Assembly (NCBI RefSeq): GCF_019710575.1
Contig: NZ_JAHWFK010000050.1
Location: 62,001 to 126,000 of the forward strand
Source of the DNA: Paractinoplanes polyasparticus
GTDB taxonomy: Bacteria; Actinomycetota; Actinomycetes; Mycobacteriales; Micromonosporaceae
DNA: 64,000 nucleotides
Reading direction: 5' to 3'
Shown here: positions 16,102 to 25,237 of the stretch, piece by piece
Position numbering within the stretch: the first letter of the stretch is position 1
Layout: each line of letters opens with the position of its first letter
Notes under the pieces: model-generated
Told to the model about the DNA's origin: nothing
Database searches by the model: none
The model's input: only the letters and a program-made list of their open reading frames with translations
Position numbers and translations under genes: made by a program

Positions 16102-17271
16102 GTGCCGCATATCGCCATCGTCAGCATCCCGTTCCACGGCCACGTCAACCCCAGCGCCGAAGTCGTGCGTGAGCTGGTCCGGCGAGGCCACCGGGTGACG
16201 TACGCGAACGACCCGTCGTTCGCCGAGGCCGTCACCGCCACCGGCGCCGAGCTCAAGCCGTACGCATCGACCCTGCCCCCGGCCGGCACGCACAGCGACC
16301 TCGACCCGATCGACCAGCTCACGATGTTCCTCGACGACGGGATCGCGATGCTGCCGCAGCTGCGCGCGGCCTACGACGACGACCGCCCCGACCTGTTCCT
16401 CTACGACATCGCGGGCGCCCCGGCCCGGCTGCTCGGCGAGCAGTGGGGCATCCCGGCCGTGCAGCTCTCCCCCACCTTCGTGGCCTGGGACGGCTACGAG
16501 CAGGAGATGGCCCCCATGATCGAGGCGATGCGGGCCGACCCACGCGGCGCCGCCTACTACGACCGCTTCTCCGAGTGGCTGGCTGCGGAGGGCTCCTCCA
16601 CCACCGACAGCATGTCGTTCCAGGGCCGCCCCGAGCACGCGCTGGTCCTGATCCCCCGGGCCCTGCAGCCGAACGCGGACCGCGTCGACCCGGCCGTCTA
16701 CGACTTCGTCGGCCCGATCCTCGGCGACCGGTCGGATCAGGGCACGTGGACGCGTCCCGCCGGCGCCGGCAAGGTGCTGCTGGTCTCGCTCGGATCGGCC
16801 TTCACCGACCATCCCGAGTTCTACCGGCGGTGCGTCGCCGCGTTCGGCTCGCTGCCCGGCTGGCACACCGTGCTCCAGATCGGCCGCACGGTCGACCCGG
16901 CGGTGCTGGGCGAGGTGCCGCCGTCGGTCGAGGTCCACCCGTGGGTCCCGCAGCTGGCGGTCCTCGAGCAGGCCGACGCGTTCGTCACCCACGCCGGCAT
17001 GGGCGGCGCCGCCGAGGGCCTGTACTGCGGCACCCCGATGATCGCCGCCCCGCAGGCCGCCGACCAGTTCGCCAACGCCGAGCAGCTGGCGGCCCTGGGC
17101 GTGGCCCGCGTCGTCGACTCGGCCACCGCGACCGCCGGCGAGCTGCGCGACCACCTGATCGCCCTCACCGGCCCCGACGTGCTCGCCCGCAGTCAAGAGA
17201 TTCAGCGCGACGTACGTACCCAGGGCGGCGCCCCGCGCGCAGCCGACCTCATCGAGAAGATGGTCGGGTGA
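16102..17271 (+). CDS. Macrolide-family UDP-glycosyltransferase
   Basis: 389 residues from GTG 16102. The upstream frame is open but only because it runs through the operator repeats, so the later start is preferred. The GT-B fold begins HIAIVSIPFHGHVNPSAEV and has the donor-binding motif near residues 280-320 (VHPWVPQLAVLEQADAFVTHAG, GTPMIAAP, DQFANAEQL in outline). Closest known types are OleD/MgtA-like enzymes that glycosylate and inactivate macrolides. Control by the divergent TetR fits an inducible resistance or detoxification role. Substrate is inferred. Confidence 0.88.
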   Translation: MPHIAIVSIPFHGHVNPSAEVVRELVRRGHRVTYANDPSFAEAVTATGAELKPYASTLPPAGTHSDLDPIDQLTMFLDDGIAMLPQLRAAYDDDRPDLFLYDIAGAPARLLGEQWGIPAVQLSPTFVAWDGYEQEMAPMIEAMRADPRGAAYYDRFSEWLAAEGSSTTDSMSFQGRPEHALVLIPRALQPNADRVDPAVYDFVGPILGDRSDQGTWTRPAGAGKVLLVSLGSAFTDHPEFYRRCVAAFGSLPGWHTVLQIGRTVDPAVLGEVPPSVEVHPWVPQLAVLEQADAFVTHAGMGGAAEGLYCGTPMIAAPQAADQFANAEQLAALGVARVVDSATATAGELRDHLIALTGPDVLARSQEIQRDVRTQGGAPRAADLIEKMVG

Positions 17272-17278
17272 CACGGCG

Positions 17279-17313
17279 ACGGCCGGCCGGTGAGAGCCCC
17301 ACCGGCCGGCCGT
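17279..17313 (+). terminator. Terminator after the glycosyltransferase
   Basis: A perfect 14-bp stem (acggccggccggtg, 17279-17292, with 17300-17313) and a 7-nt loop, followed by ttcccc. It separates convergent genes. Confidence 0.8.
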
Positions 17314-17344
17314 TTCCCCATCCCCACCCTCCGGGCGCCGGACC

Positions 17345-17731
17345 TCAGGACGAAGGTTCGCTGCCCTGGCAGTGACGCCAGAGCCAGCGGCCCTCCACCT
17401 GCTCCACCAGCCCCGACACCCGGTAGGGGAAGTTCTCGTGACCGCCCGCGTCGGCGCGGGCCACGCCGTCGGCCTCGGCGAAGACGTAGGCACGCGATCC
17501 GGCGAGGTGCACGGTGGTCTCCCGCGGTTCCCAGGCGTACGCCTCGGTCCGGGTGAAGACCTTGCCGAGCAGAGCCGTCAGTTCGGCCCGGCCCACCGCC
17601 GACTCGGCCCGCTCGGATCCGGCGTAACCGATGTCGTCGCCGGGGGCGAAGCAGGCCAGCGCCGCGCCCAGGTCGCGAGCCGCGAACGCCTCGCTGAGAT
17701 CACGCACGGCCTGCCCGGGTCCGTCGATCAT
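17345..17731 (-). CDS. NTF2-like / SnoaL-type small protein
   Basis: 128 residues from ATG 17731, overlapping the MFS stop by four bases (ATGA). The pattern is that of DUF4440/SgcJ-like NTF2 folds: VRDLSEAFAARDLGAALACF, then a beta-rich half ending GRWLWRHCQGSEPSS. These folds form a cone-shaped pocket used by cyclases, isomerases or binding proteins. Its position as the last gene of a coupled operon after an oxoamine synthase and an exporter suggests that it acts on, or binds, the same small molecule. Function not known. Confidence 0.85.
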   Translation of the reverse strand: MIDGPGQAVRDLSEAFAARDLGAALACFAPGDDIGYAGSERAESAVGRAELTALLGKVFTRTEAYAWEPRETTVHLAGSRAYVFAEADGVARADAGGHENFPYRVSGLVEQVEGRWLWRHCQGSEPSS

Positions 17732-19032
17732 GCCGGCACCTTCATCGTCTCGTGTGAAGCGGCGGAATCGGCCGAGGGAATCGCAGTGGGGCGCTCGATG
17801 TACTCGAGCGCCTCGATCCGGCGCATGCCGGGCAGGAACAGGAAGCCGAACGTCACGACCGCGCCCAGCAGGCCGGCGCCGATCAGCGTCTCGCGTACGC
17901 CGATCCAGGCCGCGACCGGCGCGGCCAGGGCGTACGAGAGCGGCAGCAGCGCCGTCGAGACGAACCAGTCCACGCTGGACACCCGGCCGAGCATCCCGGC
18001 CGGCACGAATCGCTGCTTCGTGGTCGCCCAGGCCACCGTTCCGGCCGCTTCCAAGCCGTTGACCAGCATGCAGGCCACGGCGAGCTGCCAGGTGTGGCTG
18101 GCCGCGCCGTAACCGGCCACGGCCAGGGTGGCGACCGCCCACACCGCGTACGTGTAGGTCATGAACCGCCGCGGGATGCCGAGCCAGCCGACCGCCAGGG
18201 CGGCGGCGATCGCGCCCAGGCCGCCCGAGGTGAGCACCAGGGCCAGCGCCGACGCGCTGCCGCCGAGTTCGTGCTTCACCACGTACGGCAGAAGCACTTC
18301 GGTCGGGCCCACGAAGAGCAGGTAGGTGAAGGTGGCCGAGAGGAAGGTGCCCCAGAGCCACACGTGCTTGCGGACGTAACTCAGCCCCTGGCGCATCTCC
18401 TGCCAGATGGAGCCGGTCGCGGAGTCGTCGGCCGCGAGCGGGGTACGCCGCATCGCCAGCAGGCACACGACGGACAGCGCGAACGTCGCCGCGTTGACCC
18501 CGAACGCCCAGCCGGCGCCGCCGATCGCGATGACCGCGCCGGCCAGCATGGGACCGAAGATCTGCATGCCGGCCGGGCGCACGAACTGGTCGAGAGCGTT
18601 GGCCGACACCAGATCGCCGGCCGGCACGATCCGGGGCACCGTCGCGTCGAAGGCCGGCCCGAAGAACCCGGCCGCCGCCCCGTGCACCGCCGCGATGACC
18701 AGGATGGGCCACAGCGAGTTCAGCGCCCCGGTCACGCTCAGCGCCGCGAGCGTGGCCATCGTGCCCAGCCGCACCAGGTCGGAGGCGAGCATGACCTTGC
18801 GCGGGTCGAACCGGTCGCTCACCACCCCGCCGAACAGCAGCGTGACGACCTGCGGCAGGGAGAGGGCGACGCCCACCGCCGACATGGCGGCGGGCGTCCC
18901 GTAGAGGTCGTAGACCTGCCAGGCCAGGGCGACGAGGAGGACCCCGTCGCCCACCAGTGAGGCACTCATCCCGGTCCACAGGAGCCGGAACTGGCGGTGC
19001 CTGAGCGGCGCCAGTGGACCGGGGAGGCTCAC
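17728..19032 (-). CDS. MFS exporter (EntS/macrolide-efflux-like)
   Basis: 434 residues with about twelve membrane helices. The start FRLLWTGMSASLVGDGVL and the inter-helix motif GGVVSDRFDPRKVMLASD are typical of the MFS_3 branch, which exports siderophores and macrolides. The GTG start overlaps the oxoamine synthase stop by four bases and its own stop overlaps the NTF2-like start, so the three genes are translationally coupled. I infer that it exports the product of the oxoamine synthase. Confidence 0.9.
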   Translation of the reverse strand: MSLPGPLAPLRHRQFRLLWTGMSASLVGDGVLLVALAWQVYDLYGTPAAMSAVGVALSLPQVVTLLFGGVVSDRFDPRKVMLASDLVRLGTMATLAALSVTGALNSLWPILVIAAVHGAAAGFFGPAFDATVPRIVPAGDLVSANALDQFVRPAGMQIFGPMLAGAVIAIGGAGWAFGVNAATFALSVVCLLAMRRTPLAADDSATGSIWQEMRQGLSYVRKHVWLWGTFLSATFTYLLFVGPTEVLLPYVVKHELGGSASALALVLTSGGLGAIAAALAVGWLGIPRRFMTYTYAVWAVATLAVAGYGAASHTWQLAVACMLVNGLEAAGTVAWATTKQRFVPAGMLGRVSSVDWFVSTALLPLSYALAAPVAAWIGVRETLIGAGLLGAVVTFGFLFLPGMRRIEALEYIERPTAIPSADSAASHETMKVPA

Positions 19033-20288
19033 TCGGCGCTGCGCAGCCTGCCGGCCGCGGCCAGCTCGGTGATGACCGCGTTCAGCTCGTCGAGCTCGTC
19101 GTCGGAGTTCGCGGCCGTGACCTGGGCCCGGAAGCCCACCTGGTCGCGCGGCACCAGCGGGTAGGCGGCCAGCGTGACGTAGATGCCACGGTCCCAGAGC
19201 AGCTTGCCGACGGCGTCGATGTCCTCGCCCTCGGCCAGCGGCAGCTCGATCACCGGGGTGCTGCCGGTGTTCGGGGTGTAGACGCCCAGGCCGCGTACGT
19301 GGTCGAGCACCTTCATGGTCTTGCGGTAGAGGTCGGCGCGGATGTCGTCGCCGCGCTTCTCGTTGAGGTCGAGGCCGGCGTTGACGGTGGCCAGCGACGC
19401 GGTCGGGGCCGGGCCGGAGTAGAGGTAGGGCGCGGCCGAGACCTTGAGGTGGTTCTTGAGCCAGGTCGGCAGGGCCAGGAAGGCGAGCAGCGACGAGTAC
19501 GACTTGGAGAAGCCACCGACGAGCACCACGTTGTCATAGGTCTCACCGCTGTACTTGACGATCGCGTTGCCCTTGAGACCGTACGGCGACTTCTCGTTGG
19601 CGCCACGCTCGCCGATCACGCCGAAGCCGTGGGCGTCGTCGACGTAAAGCAGGGCGCCGTGCTCGCGGGCCACCGCAGCGAACGCCTTCAGGTCGGGCGC
19701 GTTGCCGGTCATGCTGTTCACGCCGTCCATCGCGACGATCTTCGACACGCCACCGGGGGCCGCCGCGAGCAGCTCGCGCAGGTGCTCGTGGTCGTTGGCC
19801 CGGAACCGCTGGACCGTCGCGCCGAAGCCACGGGCGACCATGCTGCCGTCGTAGATGGTCTTGTGAGCCTGCGAGTCGAGGAAGATCATGCCCTTGCCGG
19901 CCAGGATCGGCAGCACCGACATGTGGATGTGCGTGATCGTCGGCAGCACGAGGGTGTCGGGCGCGTCGAGCAGCGCCGTCAGCTTCTCCTCGATCTGCGG
20001 GTAGAGCGACGGGTTGCCGAGCAGGCGCGACCAGCTCGGGTGGGTGCCCCAGCGGGCGACCTCGGGGGCGATCGCGTCCATGATCTCGGGCTCGAGGTCG
20101 AAGCCGAGGTAGTTGCAGGACGCGAAGTCGGCCAGCCAGTGGTCGCCGACCCGGATGCGACGGCCCTTGACCTCTTCGATCGTGGCGTCGTACATCGGGT
20201 TGCCGCTGCGCAACCGCTCCAGGTCGGCCCAGCGTCCGTCGCGCTTGACGAACTCGAGTCCGGAACCGGCGAGGGGAGCGTCGTTCAT
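19029..20288 (-). CDS. PLP-dependent alpha-oxoamine synthase family enzyme
   Basis: 419 residues. The family joins an amino acid to an acyl-CoA with loss of CO2 (KAPA synthase, 2-amino-3-ketobutyrate ligase, serine palmitoyltransferase, CqsA). Visible are FASCNYLGFD, GTHPSWSRLLGN, THIHMSVLPILAGKG, the cofactor Asp-His in YVDDAHGFGVIGERG and the Schiff-base Lys in LVGGFSKSYSS. The N-terminus (GNPMYDATIEEVKGRRIRVGD) and HPSWSRLLG differ from biotin-pathway enzymes, and no bio genes are nearby. It opens an operon with an exporter and an NTF2-like protein, 16 bases behind a GGDEF-EAL gene. Product unknown. Confidence 0.85.
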   Translation of the reverse strand: MNDAPLAGSGLEFVKRDGRWADLERLRSGNPMYDATIEEVKGRRIRVGDHWLADFASCNYLGFDLEPEIMDAIAPEVARWGTHPSWSRLLGNPSLYPQIEEKLTALLDAPDTLVLPTITHIHMSVLPILAGKGMIFLDSQAHKTIYDGSMVARGFGATVQRFRANDHEHLRELLAAAPGGVSKIVAMDGVNSMTGNAPDLKAFAAVAREHGALLYVDDAHGFGVIGERGANEKSPYGLKGNAIVKYSGETYDNVVLVGGFSKSYSSLLAFLALPTWLKNHLKVSAAPYLYSGPAPTASLATVNAGLDLNEKRGDDIRADLYRKTMKVLDHVRGLGVYTPNTGSTPVIELPLAEGEDIDAVGKLLWDRGIYVTLAAYPLVPRDQVGFRAQVTAANSDDELDELNAVITELAAAGRLRSAE

Positions 20289-20304
20289 GGGGATGAAGGT
20301 CCTT

Positions 20305-23300
20305 TCAGTGGTGGGCGACAGCGGAGTCCTGCGTGCGCAGGTACTCCAGGAATTCGTCGGAGGTGACCGGCTTGGAGAACAGGTAGCCCTGGCCGTACGA
20401 GCAACCCATCGCGGTCAGTGCAGCGCGGTGCCCGTCGAGCTCGATGCCCTCGGCCACCACGGCCAGCTCGAGGGTGCGGGCGAGACTGACGATCGTCTCG
20501 ACCAGCGCCATCTGCTGCGGGTTGTGCAGGATGTCGTCGATGAACGACTTGTCGATCTTGAGAACGTCCACCGGCATGCTGCTCAGGTAGCTGAGCGACG
20601 AGTAGCCGGTGCCGAAGTCGTCGATGGCGATCCGCACGCCCATCGCGCGGAGTTCGCCCAGGTCGCGCCAGACCTGGTCGGCGTCGTGCAGCACGAGGCT
20701 CTCGGTGACCTCGAGGAGCAGCCAGCGCGGGTCGGCGCCGGTCTCGGCGAGCACCGTACGGACCTCGTCGACGAAGCCGGGTGTACGGAACTGACGGGCC
20801 GAGACGTTCACGCTGACGTACCGCATGTGGCTGCCGGCCTCGGTCCGGCGCCAGTGGGCGAAGGTGCTCAGCGCCTCGCGCAGCACCCAGCCGCCGATCG
20901 CGACGACCGAGCCGTTCTCCTCGGAGAGCTCGATGAACTCGTTCGGGCCGAGCAGACCGCGCACCGGGTGCTGCCAGCGCACCAGCGCCTCGAGCCCGGC
21001 CACCTCTCCGGTCGGCAGGTCGATGATCGGCTGGTACCGCAGGCGCATCTGGCCGCCGGCCACCGCGTCGTTGAGCGCCGAACGCATCTCGAGCCGGTGC
21101 AGCATCGCGTCGTGCATCTCGTCCTCGTAGCGCTGCCACGTGTTCTTGCCCTCGGTCTTGGCGCCGTACATCGCCACGTCGGCCCGGCGCAGCAGCTCGC
21201 TGATGCCGGCCGCATCGGCGCTGGTGGCGATGCCGACGCTGGCCGCGCCCCGGATCTGGTGGACGGCGCCGGTGGCGTCGGTGACCTCGATCGACTCGGC
21301 CAGGGCGGCCACGATCCGGTCCGCCACCCGTTCGGCCTCGCCGGCGTCGCTGATCCGGTCGATCAGCACGGCGAACTCGTCGCCGCCGGTGCGGGCCACG
21401 GTGGCCAGCGGGCCCACCACGTCGGTGATGCGGCGGCCCACGACGGACAGCAGCTGGTCGCCGGCGGCGTGGCCGAGGCTGTCGTTGACCTCCTTGAAGT
21501 CGTCCAGGTCGACGAAGAGGACACCGACCTCGTGCCGGCGTTCGGCGGCGTACGAGGCCGCGTTCTCCAGCCGGTTCTGGAACAGGGCGCGGTTGGCCAG
21601 CCCGGTCAGCGCGTCGTGGTACGCCTGGTGGGCCAGGTCGGTCTCGAGGCGGCGGCGCTCGGTGACGTCGCGGATGGTGACCACCAGCCCGTTCACGGCC
21701 GGGTCGTCCCGCAGGTCGCGGCAGGTGCACTCCACCTGGAGCAGCAGGTCCTCGCCGGAGACCGCGGTCAGGTCGACGCCGTCGCGCGGGCCGCGGCCGT
21801 TGCGCACCTGATCGAGCAGGTCACGCAGCTCGGCGTGGTCGGTGCCGGCGATCAGGCGGGCCAGCGGCAGGCCGATCAGGTCGGTGCGGCCGAAAACGGG
21901 CAGCGCGGACGGGCTGGCGTACCGGATGGTCTCGTCGTCGCCGACGATCAGGATCACGTCGGACGCGCTCTGGATCAGCGCCCGGAAGTAGTCCTCGCTG
22001 CTCCGGCGGTTCACCTCGTCGGTCAGGTTGATGCGCTCGACGGCCATGGTGGCCTGGGCCATCAGCGCCTCGAAGGAGGGCTCGATCGCCGTCAGCACCT
22101 CGTCGCCGGCGGCCAGGTAGACCTGGTTGTGGCGCAGAGGGCCGTTCCTCGTGCGCCCGGCCGAGACCGCCTCGGCGTAGAGCGCCCACTCGAAACCCTC
22201 GAGCTCGGCCGCGACGTCGGCCGGCAGGTCGGCGACCCGCACCCGGCCGGTGGACATCAGCCCGGTGACCGCGTTCGGCTCGGCGTCGGAGCCCCGCATC
22301 ACCCAGCGGTGGTCCTCGCCGGTCGGCACGATCGACGTGACGGCGTTGGTCAGGGCCGCGCCGGCCTGGTCCACGCTGCTGGCCGCGACCAGGTCGGTCC
22401 CGGTGATGCGCAGCGTGCGCTCGCGGGCCACGTTCTCGCGCTGCAGCTGCATGAGCCCGGCCACGCGCGCCATGACCAGCAGGAACATGACGCTGGAGGC
22501 GGTCGCGATCATCGGCGCGTCGGTCACGCCCTGGTTCAGGTCCTCGATCAGGAGCACGGCCGGGGCGATCAGCGCGGCGATCGACATGAGGGCCAGGCGG
22601 CGACCGCCGGTCAGGCTCTGCGGGAGCCGCTCGCCCGTCGTCAGGCGGCGCATCGACGGGTGCAGGGCGGAGAGCGCGGTGGCGGTGTAGAAGAGCACCC
22701 AGCCGGCGTCGACCGGGCCGCCCACCTGCCAGGTGCCCTCCAGCTGGCGCAGGCCGTAGATGACGTCGGTGATCAGCAGGCTGCCGACGCCGGCCACGAG
22801 CACGTGCAGCGCGACCGGCTTGCGGCCGCCCGCGGTGAGCAGGCGGGCCAGCATGGCCAGGGCGAGCACGTCGCCCAGCGGGTAGCCGGACGAGACGGCC
22901 TTCTCGACGAAACCGAGGTCGGTGTCCCGGACGTACGGGGCGATGAGGAACACCCAGGAGAGCAGCCCGAGACCGACGGTGGGCACGAGCGCGTCGAGCA
23001 GCGCGGCCCGGTTGCCGGCGCCCGAGCGGGACCGGATGAAGATCAGCAGCGCCCCGGCCAGCATCGGGTAGACCATCAGGTAGAACAGGTCGGCCAGCGA
23101 CGGGAACGGGTTGGCGATGTGCAGGTAGTCGGTCAGCACGTTGTACGTGGTGTCGCCGAACGTGAAGCTGACCAGCACCGCCGACAGCAGGTACCAGGGC
23201 AGGCGCCTGTCCGGCCGGTGCAAGCGCACGCCGACCAGCACGGCGGCGGCCGCCGAGAGACCGATCGTCGCCCACGAGTACATGCTGTACTGCGGGAACG

Positions 23301-23367
23301 CGTAGAAGCCGACAGTCAGGGCAGCTATCCAGGCGGCGAAGCACACCTGCGTGCGGGAGGCCGACAT
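20305..23367 (-). CDS. Membrane GGDEF-EAL protein with PAS domain
   Basis: 1020 residues from ATG 23367 (ggagcacgg upstream). Nine or ten membrane helices fill residues 1-305, then a GAF-like linker, a PAS domain (about 440-560) and the two cyclic-di-GMP domains. The GGDEF motif is intact (ARTGGDEFAVLID). The EAL domain has EALVRWQHP, VNVSARQF, DDFGTGYSSLSYL, KIDKSFI and VVAEGIE, the residues of active phosphodiesterases. It may therefore both make and degrade c-di-GMP in response to a membrane or PAS-bound signal. The downstream oxoamine synthase operon begins 16 bases after its stop. Confidence 0.93.
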   Translation of the reverse strand: MSASRTQVCFAAWIAALTVGFYAFPQYSMYSWATIGLSAAAAVLVGVRLHRPDRRLPWYLLSAVLVSFTFGDTTYNVLTDYLHIANPFPSLADLFYLMVYPMLAGALLIFIRSRSGAGNRAALLDALVPTVGLGLLSWVFLIAPYVRDTDLGFVEKAVSSGYPLGDVLALAMLARLLTAGGRKPVALHVLVAGVGSLLITDVIYGLRQLEGTWQVGGPVDAGWVLFYTATALSALHPSMRRLTTGERLPQSLTGGRRLALMSIAALIAPAVLLIEDLNQGVTDAPMIATASSVMFLLVMARVAGLMQLQRENVARERTLRITGTDLVAASSVDQAGAALTNAVTSIVPTGEDHRWVMRGSDAEPNAVTGLMSTGRVRVADLPADVAAELEGFEWALYAEAVSAGRTRNGPLRHNQVYLAAGDEVLTAIEPSFEALMAQATMAVERINLTDEVNRRSSEDYFRALIQSASDVILIVGDDETIRYASPSALPVFGRTDLIGLPLARLIAGTDHAELRDLLDQVRNGRGPRDGVDLTAVSGEDLLLQVECTCRDLRDDPAVNGLVVTIRDVTERRRLETDLAHQAYHDALTGLANRALFQNRLENAASYAAERRHEVGVLFVDLDDFKEVNDSLGHAAGDQLLSVVGRRITDVVGPLATVARTGGDEFAVLIDRISDAGEAERVADRIVAALAESIEVTDATGAVHQIRGAASVGIATSADAAGISELLRRADVAMYGAKTEGKNTWQRYEDEMHDAMLHRLEMRSALNDAVAGGQMRLRYQPIIDLPTGEVAGLEALVRWQHPVRGLLGPNEFIELSEENGSVVAIGGWVLREALSTFAHWRRTEAGSHMRYVSVNVSARQFRTPGFVDEVRTVLAETGADPRWLLLEVTESLVLHDADQVWRDLGELRAMGVRIAIDDFGTGYSSLSYLSSMPVDVLKIDKSFIDDILHNPQQMALVETIVSLARTLELAVVAEGIELDGHRAALTAMGCSYGQGYLFSKPVTSDEFLEYLRTQDSAVAHH

Positions 23368-23441
23368 CCGTGCTCCGATCTGTCTCAGGGCGGCTGAGCC
23401 CTCCTGATCGGCACCCGGATGCGCTTGCTGAAGAATCCAGG

Positions 23442-25157
23442 TCAGCTCATCCGGTGAAGCGCGGCACGCACCCGGTCGAGGTCGCGCCGTCGCCGCTCGA
23501 GCGTGGTCGCCAGCAGCACCAGCAGCAGACCGGCCACCGCGAGCGGGATCCACCGCGGGATCAGGTCCCACACCTCGGCCAGCTCGTGCAGGGCCAGCAC
23601 GGCCAGCACCCCGCCGCCCAGGATCACCGGCGCCCGCAGCCGGGCGACGACCCCGGCGGCCACGACCGCCACACAGACGACGCCCAGCACCAACCGGCGC
23701 GCGTACTGGTCGTCGTCGGCGGCCAGGATCACGAACAGGTGAGGCAGGAGCCCGACCGCCAGCGCCGGGCTGTAGACGACCCAGCTCGATCGGCCCCGCC
23801 CGAGGACGAGACCGGCCGCGAGCAGGGCACCGTCGAGGATCAGGGCGGTCCACCAGGGGAGGCCGAGCCCGGCCGGCACGGCCAGAACCAGCACGGCAGC
23901 CGCGCCGAGCACGCTGACCCGCCACCACCGGGCCGGTGCCAGCAGCGCCAGGGCCGCGCCGAGCAGCGCGACGGCCGCCGGCAGCTCCCAGCCGGACGGA
24001 CCGGCCAGGGACCTGTCGAGCCCCCGCACCCCGGCTTCGGCGGCCAGCACGAAGGCCACCAGACCGGGCGCCGCCGCCACGGCCAGCGCGCCGAAGCGGC
24101 CGTAGAAGCGGCCCACCACGGCCAGCGCGAGCGCGACGACGGCCACCGTCAGCAGGGCGTCCCCGTGGACGATCAGGTGCGCTACCCGGCTCGCGGCGAC
24201 GCCGGCGGCCACCACGAGCAGGTTGTCGCCCACCGGCCGGGCCGAGAGCAGCCGGGTGCCGGCCAGCACCACGCCGGCGGCGATCAGCAAGGCGCCGCCG
24301 GACGCGGCGGCGTCGCCCGGGTCGCCCGTCGTGAACAGGCCGAGCAGCGCGAAGACGCCGGACACCAGTACCGCGAGGCCACCGGCGACGGCGCCGGCCC
24401 GGCGCAGACCGCCCGACAGCAGAGCCAGCACGACGACGTCCAGGCCGGCGACCGCGGCGAAGGTCAGGGCCCAGCCGGTGGCGCCGGGCTGAGCCGGCGC
24501 CACCAGCATCGGGACCACCGGCTGGGCGATCACCAGGGCGGCGTAGCGGGGGCCGGTCAGGCCAGTGACGTGCTCGTAGCCGGCGGCCAGGGCGGCGGTC
24601 ACGGCGAAGACGGCGCTCGCGTAGCCCCAGCCGTTGGTGGCAGCCACGCCGAACAGGTCGACGTGCCAGGCGGCGTACCCGTCGAGAAGCACGAGCAGCA
24701 GGCCCACCGCGGCGAAGGTCTCAGCGGTGGACCGGAGGCCACGACGGAGCGCCGCGAACGGCGCGGCCAGCGCGATGCCGGTGAACGTGAGGAGCACGAG
24801 CGCGCGCCCGCCGATGCCGAACTGGGCCCAGGCCACCGCGGCGAAGACGATCGCGGCCACGCCCAGCAGCAGACCGCCGAGCACGAAGAGGACGTTCTGC
24901 GCGACCTTGGACGAGACCTCCTTCGGCGCCGGGGACGCCCCGAGCAGCGAGGCCCGCACCCGGGCCGCCGCGGCCTGCCGCCGGTTCCAGACCTGGGCCA
25001 GTTTCTCCTGCAGCTGCCCGATCTGCTGGTTCAGCTCGGCAATCTCGGCGTCGGCCGTGACCACCTCGATCGCGTCGGGATCGGGGCCGCGCCCGCAGGA
25101 CGGGCAGCCGGTCTCCGGCGAGGCGGCGCTGCCGCAGGCCGGGCAGGGATACGTCAT
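23442..25157 (-). CDS. SCO7613-type multi-pass membrane protein with zinc ribbon
   Basis: 571 residues from ATG 25157. The N-terminus is a short four-Cys ribbon (CPACGSAASPETGCPSCG), followed by a coiled coil (IAELNQQIGQLQEKLAQVWNR in outline) and then about fourteen to sixteen very Ala/Leu/Val-rich membrane helices. This arrangement matches the large actinobacterial family named after SCO7613. Function unknown. It is divergent from the ABC exporter genes. Confidence 0.8.
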   Translation of the reverse strand: MTYPCPACGSAASPETGCPSCGRGPDPDAIEVVTADAEIAELNQQIGQLQEKLAQVWNRRQAAAARVRASLLGASPAPKEVSSKVAQNVLFVLGGLLLGVAAIVFAAVAWAQFGIGGRALVLLTFTGIALAAPFAALRRGLRSTAETFAAVGLLLVLLDGYAAWHVDLFGVAATNGWGYASAVFAVTAALAAGYEHVTGLTGPRYAALVIAQPVVPMLVAPAQPGATGWALTFAAVAGLDVVVLALLSGGLRRAGAVAGGLAVLVSGVFALLGLFTTGDPGDAAASGGALLIAAGVVLAGTRLLSARPVGDNLLVVAAGVAASRVAHLIVHGDALLTVAVVALALAVVGRFYGRFGALAVAAAPGLVAFVLAAEAGVRGLDRSLAGPSGWELPAAVALLGAALALLAPARWWRVSVLGAAAVLVLAVPAGLGLPWWTALILDGALLAAGLVLGRGRSSWVVYSPALAVGLLPHLFVILAADDDQYARRLVLGVVCVAVVAAGVVARLRAPVILGGGVLAVLALHELAEVWDLIPRWIPLAVAGLLLVLLATTLERRRRDLDRVRAALHRMS

Positions 25158-25237
25158 GCCCTGATCCTCGTGCCCGGCCCGGACGAGCGGGTGAGCACAC
25201 GTACTCATCTTGACGCGAGCCGCCATAATTCCCGGCA

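Noticed and set aside
15322..17271. A macrolide biosynthetic cluster
   Set aside because: Only a regulator and a glycosyltransferase are present; no polyketide synthase genes are in the window. Detoxification is more likely.
20113..23397. A 1094-residue frame antisense to the GGDEF-EAL gene
   Set aside because: Arg/Val/Gln-rich and without recognisable motifs; the opposite strand encodes an intact protein with active-site motifs.
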